Below are positions 57,489 through 64,000 of a stretch of DNA of 64,000 nt, in pieces. A program made the translations under genes and the position numbers. Every line of letters starts with the position of its first letter. Positions within the stretch are counted from its first letter, which is position 1. Source of the stretch: Colwellia sp. C1TZA3. Lineage in GTDB: Bacteria; Pseudomonadota; Gammaproteobacteria; Enterobacterales; Alteromonadaceae. The stretch covers positions 1-64,000 of the forward strand of contig NZ_VOLS01000003.1 in NCBI RefSeq assembly GCF_007954265.1, read 5' to 3'. The notes under the pieces were generated by a model that was given only the letters and a program-made list of their open reading frames with translations, was not told the origin of the DNA and searched no databases.

Positions 57489-58511
57489 TCATTTCAATTG
57501 AGATAGTTCTTTTTCTACCGTACTTAAGCGTTTAGTTAACGATTCAAGTCTTTTAATTCTAGCATTATTCTTATGCCATTCTTTATTGGGTTGACATGGC
57601 ATACCTGATGAATAAACCCCTGGCTCAGCTATTGCTTTTGTCACCATAGTCATACCAGTAAATACACAGCCGTCAGCGATGTTAATATGACCGTTTATAC
57701 CAACAAGACCCGCAATAACACAATTTTTACCAATCTCAGTGCTGCCGGCAATAACACTACAAGCGGCCATAGCGGTATTCTCACCGATGATAACATTATG
57801 AGCGATCTGTATTTGATTATCTAAAATAACACCGTTCTTAATAATAGTGTCACTTAAAGCGCCACGATCTATTGTCGTACTCGCCCCTATTTCGACATTA
57901 TCGCCAATAATAACAGTGCCTAATTGCGGTATCTTAACCCAACTACCTTTATTATTTGCATAACCAAAACCATCAGAGCCGATAACGGTGTTAGCATGCA
58001 CTGAGCAATTTTTGCCAATAATCACGCCATGATAAATACTAACGTTAGACCAAATGCTAGAGTTAGCACCTATTTGAGCGCCAATACCAATAAAGCTCCC
58101 TGCACCTATACTAACGCCATCAGCAATATTAACACCGGTTTCAATCACTGCATTAGCGCCAATAGTTACACCTTCACCAATAATAGCGCCATCATCGATG
58201 GCAGCGCTAACATGAATACTGTGAGCAGGTTTTGGCGTAGTATCAAGTAACTGTGCAACTAAAGCATAGCCCATGTAAGGGTTGCCCATAACCAAAGCAT
58301 TGGTTTGACATTTTTTTGCTTCAGCTTCGGTTACAATAACTGCACTGGCATTAGTTGTTGCTAATTGATCACTGTATTTACTATTCGCTAAAAAAGCGAT
58401 TTGCCCGGCTGATGCCCCAGCTAAAGTGGCAATACTTAATATTTCACATTGCCCATCGCCCTGAACAACGGCCCCTATTTTTTCTGCAATGTCTGCAAGA
58501 ATGTAACTCAT
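57489..58511 (-). CDS. lpxD: UDP-3-O-(3-hydroxyacyl)glucosamine N-acyltransferase
   Basis: Third step of lipid A synthesis. The 340-residue protein has an N-terminal uridine-binding domain (LAFLANSKYSDQL-type: QIAFLANSKYSDQLATT), then a hexapeptide-repeat beta-helix with the conserved VIGSDGFGYANNKGSWVKIP and QIAHNVIIGENT, whose histidine is catalytic, and a C-terminal helix. Length matches E. coli LpxD (341). It follows skp across a 173-base gap with two strong hairpins. Confidence 0.97.
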   Translation of the reverse strand: MSYILADIAEKIGAVVQGDGQCEILSIATLAGASAGQIAFLANSKYSDQLATTNASAVIVTEAEAKKCQTNALVMGNPYMGYALVAQLLDTTPKPAHSIHVSAAIDDGAIIGEGVTIGANAVIETGVNIADGVSIGAGSFIGIGAQIGANSSIWSNVSIYHGVIIGKNCSVHANTVIGSDGFGYANNKGSWVKIPQLGTVIIGDNVEIGASTTIDRGALSDTIIKNGVILDNQIQIAHNVIIGENTAMAACSVIAGSTEIGKNCVIAGLVGINGHINIADGCVFTGMTMVTKAIAEPGVYSSGMPCQPNKEWHKNNARIKRLESLTKRLSTVEKELSQLK

Positions 58512-58586
58512 AAGTATTAACTTCTTTTAAATGTTGTCTAAAGTAAGGACTTAAAGAAAAGTGCTAGCCATCTTAGGGCTAAACGC

Positions 58587-58617
58587 AATATTCCGAATCA
58601 ACTTGATTCGGAATATT
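58587..58617. other. Strong hairpin 2 between skp and lpxD
   Basis: AATATTCCGAATCAA and TTGATTCGGAATATT are perfect complements over 15 bases with a single base between, so a stem of about 14 bp with a 3-base loop. No T-run follows on either strand, so it is unlikely to be an ordinary terminator. Confidence 0.55.
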
Positions 58618-58636
58618 AAATAGGCGAGAAAGCAAA

Positions 58637-58663
58637 GAATAAAAGCTGGTTTAGCTTTTATTC
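58637..58663. terminator. Hairpin 1 between skp and lpxD
   Basis: GAATAAAAGCT pairs with AGCTTTTATTC over an 11-bp stem and a 5-base loop, 22 bases after the skp stop codon. With the next hairpin (58587-58617) it forms a tandem that could cut expression between skp and lpxD or stabilise the skp message. Confidence 0.5.
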
Positions 58664-58684
58664 AAACTACCTGACAATAAATTA

Positions 58685-59203
58685 TTATTTCAGTACACTA
58701 ACTTGCTTAACCACTTCTGCTGTAATAGCAGAGTCTGGTTTTGAGTAAACTACAGCACTTTGTTCCAACACTAAATCATAATCACCTTTAGCAGCGATAT
58801 TGTCGATTGCTTGACGTACCAATGCAATAATTTTATTAGTTTCTTCGTTTTTACGCTCACCAGTTTTTTGTTGAAACGCTTTGCCTTTCGCTTGGTAATC
58901 TTGATAAAGCACACTAATTTCAGCTTCTAAATCGGCAATGTCTTTAGCACTCATTAAAGAACCATCGCGTTTGCGCTTTTCTTGAAGGTACTTAATATCT
59001 GTCTCAAGTTGTGATAATGCAGCTTTTTCGTCTTTAAATTCGGCTTCTAAGCTTTGCATTACTGCGGCAGTTTGCGGAATTTTGCCCATGACTTCTTGAA
59101 AGTTAACCACACCAATTTTTTGGTCTGCTGCCATAGCTGAACTTGCTAATAAAAACCCTGATGCTGCAGTAACCATTACAATAGATTTAATCAATTTTTT
59201 CAA
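58685..59203 (-). CDS. skp: Periplasmic chaperone Skp/OmpH
   Basis: Holds unfolded outer-membrane proteins in the periplasm on the way to BamA. The 172-residue protein has a signal peptide (residues 1-25, ending SSAMAADQ), then KIGVVNFQEVMGKIPQTAAV, a long charged coiled-coil that forms the tentacles, and a C-terminal strand (YDLVLEQSAVVYSKPD). Size and place between bamA and lpxD are standard. An AGGAGT Shine-Dalgarno precedes the start. Confidence 0.95.
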   Translation of the reverse strand: MKKLIKSIVMVTAASGFLLASSAMAADQKIGVVNFQEVMGKIPQTAAVMQSLEAEFKDEKAALSQLETDIKYLQEKRKRDGSLMSAKDIADLEAEISVLYQDYQAKGKAFQQKTGERKNEETNKIIALVRQAIDNIAAKGDYDLVLEQSAVVYSKPDSAITAEVVKQVSVLK

Positions 59204-59344
59204 TTTTTACTCCTGGAATATTTTCCAATATTTTTATTTAATTTTATTACGCGGTAGTTATACCGCCTCAGTTAATTTGGTTCAAGCCTATTTATTTAAA
59301 GCCAGGTCAATTTTAGCAATTAACCACTTTTATTTCAGTAGCGC

Positions 59345-61819
59345 TTAAAAGGTTTGGCCAATATTAAAGCTAAAGAATTCGGTATCATCGCCTTTAACTT
59401 CTTTCAATGTTTTAGCAAAACTAAAAATCATCGGCCCCATAGGTGATAACCATTGTACAGATAATCCTGCTGACGCGCGATAACGACCGACGTCAGAATA
59501 GTCTGCAATCTTTTCACGCTCAACGCTATTCAAATCCTTATAACTATTTAAATCAAATTCCGTATCCCAAACATTACCCGCATCAATAAATATACTTGAA
59601 CGAACACTATTACTAAAACCTTCATCTAAAAATGGCGTCGGTACAATAAGTTCAAGACCCGCAATAGCAATGGCATTACCACCAACAGAACGCCTAGACG
59701 TTTGGATGAAATCATGATCAGGACCTAAACAACAGCCGCCATCAGAGCCAACTGAATCAGGTGTACCTGGAATTGAGGTTGGTCTGCGGTATATGGCACG
59801 TGGTCCAACGATATTAGATTCAAAGCCTCTTAAAGTGCCAGAGCCACCCGCTCTAAAGTTTTCCCAAAAAGGTAAAACTTGATCGTTACCCTCAATTGAG
59901 CCATAACCATTACCATAACCTAGCTGAAACTTAGCTAAAACAGTCCAACGTTGGTCCTGCGTTAACGGGAAATACCATTTAGTATCTAAGTTAATTTTAA
60001 AATAATTCACGTCTGAATTAGGCGTGGTCATCTTATAAGACAGGCTTTGTTGCGAGCCGGCTGTAGGAAATGTTCCTCGGTTCAGTGTCGAGCGTGATAT
60101 AGCGGCATTAATATCAAAGTTTTCAAAATTTAAACCACCATCCGGATCATCAGGATCTGAATATAGTTCGTAAAACTTCTGAATTTGTTCGTAAGATTCT
60201 AAACGAGTAATACCATTGTTTTTATAACCTGCTCCAAAACTTAAGCGCACATACTCATTAATAGGAAAACCTAAGGTCATACCTGCACCGTAAGTTTTGT
60301 TATTATACTCAACTAGGTTAGCATTACCGGCATCAAATTCTTGATAAAAAAGATTACCACCTAACGAAACGCCATCAACGGTAAAATAGGGGTCAGTGTA
60401 AGAAACATTGGCACTTTTTGAGTAACTTGAGGTATTAATACTAAAACCTAAGCGGTTACCGGTACCCAGAAAGTTATTTTGCTGTATGCCAGCGTTTAAA
60501 CTTAGTTGTGTGGTTGAGCCATAGCCAATACCTGCAGTAAATGAACCCGACGGCTGTTCTTTGACTTTAAAGTCAATATCAACGAGATCGTCTTCACCAG
60601 GTAATTGATTAGTTTCAAATTCAACCGTTTCCATGTATGGCAGACGTTGTAACCAAGCTTTTGAGCCTTCAACGAGGTTATTAGATAACCAAGCACCTTC
60701 CATTTGACGCATTTCACGGCGTAAAACGGTCTCAGAGGTCACATTATTACCTGTAAAGTTAATGCGATTAACATAAACCCGTTTACCTGGATCGATGGAC
60801 AACACCAATTTAACAGTTTTGTTTTCTTCGTCAATCTCTGGAATAGTCACTACTTTTGGATAGGCATAGCCATAGCGGCCTAGGAACTTGCTAACTAACT
60901 CTTCTGAGTAAGTCACTAGGGCACCATTATAAAGCTCTTCGGTTTTAATCGGGGTAATGGCACGAATCGTTTTTTCAAAGCCAGCCATATCACCCATAAA
61001 GTCAACTTCACTCACGGTGTAAATCTCACCTTCAGTGACATTAAGTGTGATGTATACCGCTTCTTTATTCGGTGTCATTGATACTTGCGTTGAATCAACT
61101 TTATATTGCAAATAACCTCGGTCGAGGTAATAGCTTTTAATGGTTTCCATATCACCTTGCAAGGTTTGCTTTTGATAGCGATCTTGCGCCATAAAATCCC
61201 ACCAAGGTGAATCATAGGTTAATTCAATCCGCTCTAGCAATTCAGTATCTGAAAACTTTTCATTACCAACAATATTAATTTGCTCTATCGCTGCCGCATC
61301 ACCCTCTTTAAAAACAAAGTCGATATTAACGCGGTTACGTGGCAAGTGAGTGACATTGGCTTTAACATCGGCGTTGTATTTCCCCACACTGTGATAAAAA
61401 TCTTCTAACCCGACTTCAAGACCTGAAATAACCGTCATATCTAGCGTTTCACCAACGCGAATATCACTGCCATCAAGGCTTTCGGTTAATTGCTCTTCTT
61501 TTAGATCTTTATTACCATCAAAAGTAATAGCACTTATCGTTGCTCTTTCTCGAACCCGATAAATAACAGCATTAGCATCTCTTGACACCACAACATCACT
61601 GAAGTGGCCAGACTTATAAAGTGCCTTAATTGATTGTGATACCCGAAACTCGTTTAAGTTATCACCGACATTGAATGGGATATGAGTTAAGGCTGCTCCT
61701 AGCGCAACACGCTGCAGGCCTTTAACTTGAATATCTTCTACTTGAAAATCATCAGCCGCTTGCACTGAAGTTCCCAAACTACCTAATAATACCGCCAGGG
61801 CAAGTTTTTTAATAATCAT
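59345..61819 (-). CDS. bamA: Outer-membrane protein assembly factor BamA
   Basis: Core of the Bam complex, which folds barrels into the outer membrane. The 824-residue protein has a signal peptide (residues 1-21), five POTRA domains (about 22-420), and a 16-strand barrel ending in FSFNIGQTF. The lid-lock motif reads GGSGTLRGFESN, with LRGF in place of the usual VRGF. In loop 6 two adjacent cysteines (C696, C697) replace the spaced disulfide pair of E. coli (C690, C700). It starts 29 bases after rseP. Confidence 0.97.
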   Translation of the reverse strand: MIIKKLALAVLLGSLGTSVQAADDFQVEDIQVKGLQRVALGAALTHIPFNVGDNLNEFRVSQSIKALYKSGHFSDVVVSRDANAVIYRVRERATISAITFDGNKDLKEEQLTESLDGSDIRVGETLDMTVISGLEVGLEDFYHSVGKYNADVKANVTHLPRNRVNIDFVFKEGDAAAIEQINIVGNEKFSDTELLERIELTYDSPWWDFMAQDRYQKQTLQGDMETIKSYYLDRGYLQYKVDSTQVSMTPNKEAVYITLNVTEGEIYTVSEVDFMGDMAGFEKTIRAITPIKTEELYNGALVTYSEELVSKFLGRYGYAYPKVVTIPEIDEENKTVKLVLSIDPGKRVYVNRINFTGNNVTSETVLRREMRQMEGAWLSNNLVEGSKAWLQRLPYMETVEFETNQLPGEDDLVDIDFKVKEQPSGSFTAGIGYGSTTQLSLNAGIQQNNFLGTGNRLGFSINTSSYSKSANVSYTDPYFTVDGVSLGGNLFYQEFDAGNANLVEYNNKTYGAGMTLGFPINEYVRLSFGAGYKNNGITRLESYEQIQKFYELYSDPDDPDGGLNFENFDINAAISRSTLNRGTFPTAGSQQSLSYKMTTPNSDVNYFKINLDTKWYFPLTQDQRWTVLAKFQLGYGNGYGSIEGNDQVLPFWENFRAGGSGTLRGFESNIVGPRAIYRRPTSIPGTPDSVGSDGGCCLGPDHDFIQTSRRSVGGNAIAIAGLELIVPTPFLDEGFSNSVRSSIFIDAGNVWDTEFDLNSYKDLNSVEREKIADYSDVGRYRASAGLSVQWLSPMGPMIFSFAKTLKEVKGDDTEFFSFNIGQTF

Positions 61820-61848
61820 AAAATATTAACTTTATATACTTCTTTTAG

Positions 61849-63204
61849 TTATAATCGCGATAAATCGTTAAATATGGCGATACTCATTAAGCTTAGTAGC
61901 GCTATAGTACCAAATTTAAAACCTATTTCTTGTATTTTTTCTGGCACGGGTTTCCCCGTTAAAAGCTCGATAAAATAATAAAATAAATGTCCTCCATCTA
62001 AAACAGGTAAAGGTAAAAGGTTAATTATACCAAGGTTGATACTAATTAACGCTAAGAAGCCCAAAAAGTAGACAAAACCATAACTAGCGCTATTACCTGC
62101 ACCTTGTGCAATTGATATCGGGCCACTTAAATTTTTAACTGATACGTCACCGGTAATTAACTTACCAATCATATCAAAACTTAAGGTCACTAAATTCCAC
62201 GTTTTTACCACACTTTGCTCAAGTGCTGATATTGGACCATAAGCTTGTTCAAATAAATATTCTTTTGGATAGGGATCTGATATCGGCTGTACACCTAGAT
62301 ATCCAATGACCTTGTCTTGCTGTTTTTTTGCTTCAGGTTGTACGTTAAGAGTTAATTCTTTGCCATCTCGTAATACCCTTATTGGAACATTTTTGTTTGG
62401 ATAAAGTTTAATTTGATCAGAAAACCTCTGCCACTGGCCATTAATATTTTCATCCGCAATAGCCAGTAATTCATCACCAACGGCTAATCCTGCTTTTGCT
62501 GCTGGGCTACCTGCTGCAACAACCGCTAACGTAGCTTGCACATTAGCGCGGTATGGCATAAAACCTAAGCTCGCTATCGAAGATTCTTTTTCCGGAGCAA
62601 AGGTCCAATTCTTGGTGTTTAAATTAAAATCTTGACTTGATGTTCTATCCGCGGTCTTTACCGTAAAGATGATATTACTGTCGCCTATTGCGCTCACTAA
62701 GGCTAAATTAACCGCTTGCCAGTCTAAGGTTTTCTGCCCTGAAATAGCAATTATTTCGCTATTTTTTGGGAGATTCGCTTTGCTAGCAATTGAACCAACA
62801 GTAACTTCGCCAATAATGGGCTTAACGCTTGGCACACCGATTAAGAACATTAAGTAAAAAGCGACAATCGCAAAACCAAAATTAGCAAAAGGTCCGGCAG
62901 CGATAATAGCAATGCGTTGATAAACTGACTTGGCATTAAAAGTGCGACTTATTTGCGCTGCGCTTACGTCATCAACTCGACTATCAAGCATCTTAACGTA
63001 TCCACCCAATGGTATCATAGCAATAACAAATTCAGTGCCGTGGCGGTCAACTTTACGCCAAATCGCTTTGCCAAAACCAATAGAAAAACGGTCTACTTGC
63101 ACACCATTTTTACGTGCAACCCAAAAATGACCGTATTCATGAACAGTAATTAAAATACCCAGTGCAACGACAAAGGACGCGAGGTTCCATATAAACTCTA
63201 TCAT
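61849..63204 (-). CDS. rseP: Site-2 protease RseP
   Basis: Intramembrane zinc protease that cleaves RseA in the sigma-E stress response. The 451-residue protein has the metal motif VHEYGHFW (H22, E23, H26) in the first membrane segment, two PDZ domains in the middle, and NLLPLPVLDGGHLFYY with the third zinc ligand in the penultimate segment. It starts 4 bases after dxr and precedes bamA, the usual order. Confidence 0.97.
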   Translation of the reverse strand: MIEFIWNLASFVVALGILITVHEYGHFWVARKNGVQVDRFSIGFGKAIWRKVDRHGTEFVIAMIPLGGYVKMLDSRVDDVSAAQISRTFNAKSVYQRIAIIAAGPFANFGFAIVAFYLMFLIGVPSVKPIIGEVTVGSIASKANLPKNSEIIAISGQKTLDWQAVNLALVSAIGDSNIIFTVKTADRTSSQDFNLNTKNWTFAPEKESSIASLGFMPYRANVQATLAVVAAGSPAAKAGLAVGDELLAIADENINGQWQRFSDQIKLYPNKNVPIRVLRDGKELTLNVQPEAKKQQDKVIGYLGVQPISDPYPKEYLFEQAYGPISALEQSVVKTWNLVTLSFDMIGKLITGDVSVKNLSGPISIAQGAGNSASYGFVYFLGFLALISINLGIINLLPLPVLDGGHLFYYFIELLTGKPVPEKIQEIGFKFGTIALLSLMSIAIFNDLSRL

Positions 63205-63208
63205 GCTA

Positions 63209-64000
63209 CTACTCTTTAATTGCGCTAATGTTGGCTTCAGTAATCAGTGATTGTGCAAAAATTCTAACATTTTTATCCAGAGCAACAACGTCTTCAATTG
63301 AAGTCACCTGTTCTGAGACAAATTTATTGACAGAAGTTTCATTTATTTTCGCAATATCAGTGAATTTAATTTTTTCGTTCAAAAAAGCGTCAACCGCAAT
63401 TTCATTGGCAGCATTGAGTGCTGTACAGGCGCCTTGACCACTTTTACAGGCGTCAATAGCTAGTTTTAAATTGGGGTATTTTATTAAGTCAACTGCTTGA
63501 AATTCTAATGATTTTGCGGCAAAGAAATCAAAGGGTGCGACGCCAGATTCAATACGTTGCGGGAAACTTAACGCATGCGCAATCGGGGTACGCATATCAG
63601 GATTGCCCATTTGAGCAATAACAGAACCATCTTTATATTGCACCATAGAGTGAATCGTACTTTGTGGGTGCAGCACAACTTGAATGTCATCAGGGTCAAG
63701 ATTAAACAGCCATTTAGCCTCAATAAACTCTAAGCCTTTATTCATCATAGTGGCTGAATCAACCGATATTTTACGGCCCATATCCCAGTTAGGATGAGCA
63801 CAAGCTTGTGCAGGAGTGACCTTTTCTAACTCAGCTTTTTCCCAGGTTCTAAACGGCCCACCTGAGCCCGTTAATAATACTTTGCTTACGCCATTATCAG
63901 CTAGGTCACAATAGCCAGGCTGTTGTTGTGCACTTAAAGGTAAACACTGAAATATTGCATTATGCTCGCTATCAATCGGTAAAAGTTGTGCGCCGAATTC
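63209..64000 (-). CDS. dxr: 1-deoxy-D-xylulose 5-phosphate reductoisomerase (partial)
   Basis: Second step of the MEP isoprenoid pathway. Only the C-terminal 263 residues lie in the window; the frame runs open to the window end, so the gene continues beyond it. The visible part begins [20 protein letters not shown] and includes [33 protein letters not shown]-type active-site region ([19 protein letters not shown]) and [20 protein letters not shown]231-type and metal-binding residues are as in the family. rseP follows after 4 bases. Full length should be near 400 residues. Confidence 0.97.
   Translation of the reverse strand, partial: EFGAQLLPIDSEHNAIFQCLPLSAQQQPGYCDLADNGVSKVLLTGSGGPFRTWEKAELEKVTPAQACAHPNWDMGRKISVDSATMMNKGLEFIEAKWLFNLDPDDIQVVLHPQSTIHSMVQYKDGSVIAQMGNPDMRTPIAHALSFPQRIESGVAPFDFFAAKSLEFQAVDLIKYPNLKLAIDACKSGQGACTALNAANEIAVDAFLNEKIKFTDIAKINETSVNKFVSEQVTSIEDVVALDKNVRIFAQSLITEANISAIKE

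Overview
The window looks like a chromosomal segment of a marine gammaproteobacterium of the order Alteromonadales, most likely Colwellia, Thalassotalea or a relative. This rests on the AT-rich coding style, the rnfABCDGE-nth cluster, the translation and Bam/lipid A gene clusters in gammaproteobacterial order, and a polysaccharide locus with TonB receptor, flavin halogenases and SapC of a kind known from this group. The genus is an inference. I see no prophage, CRISPR array, tRNA, rRNA or intact IS element.

Layout. (1) 1-7.2 kb, minus strand: the translation operon rimP-nusA-infB-rbfA-truB-rpsO, read from a near-consensus promoter at 7150-7178 through a structured leader with two intrinsic terminators and no visible metY tRNA. 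(2) 7.4-9.3 kb: a CsrD-like protein with degenerate GGDEF and EAL domains. (3) 9.5-16.1 kb: rnfABCDGE (electron-transport complex) and nth; RnfC has a long Ala/Lys-rich repeat tail. (4) 16.1-20.1 kb: a LysR/RhtB divergent pair, a homocysteine S-methyltransferase, and several short non-coding mobile elements. (5) 20.2-39.5 kb: a locus for a beta-glucan, probably laminarin. It holds a GH1 beta-glucosidase, a GPH symporter, a TonB-dependent receptor, a five-gene module (two flavin-dependent halogenase-like enzymes, SapC, a JmjC-like cupin and a DUF6445 protein), a GH16 endoglucanase lipoprotein, a GH3 exo-glucosidase lipoprotein, a FucP-like transporter and a LacI-family regulator. (6) 39.9-48.1 kb: housekeeping and accessory genes (VOC protein, YaeQ, M28 peptidase, GNAT, DUF885, ICMT-like, PhnA-like, SstT). 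(7) 48.2-64 kb, minus strand: dxr(partial)-rseP-bamA-skp-lpxD-fabZ-lpxA-lpxB-rnhB-dnaE-accA-tilS, the conserved envelope/lipid A/replication/fatty acid cluster.

How the genes fit together. In the beta-glucan locus GH16 and GH3 would cut the polymer at the surface or in the periplasm, the receptor would import oligosaccharides, the two MFS carriers would take up glucose and oligosaccharides, and cytoplasmic GH1 would finish the job. Five palindromes around a GGAAGCGCTTCC core lie before GH1, before the receptor (two) and between the FucP-like/GH3 operon and the LacI gene (two), which ties these units into one probable regulon. The GH1 and receptor promoters share the same layout: TTGACC, 17 bases, TAAATT, then the operator.

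The most interesting parts are the halogenase/SapC/cupin/DUF6445 module, whose role in a glucan locus is unexplained; two families of 157-bp and 160-bp MITE-like elements whose copies are flanked by matching TTA or TAA triplets; a 127-bp unit repeated three times that copies the 3' end and hairpin of the GH3 gene; and the tRNA-less attenuator-like leader of the nusA operon.
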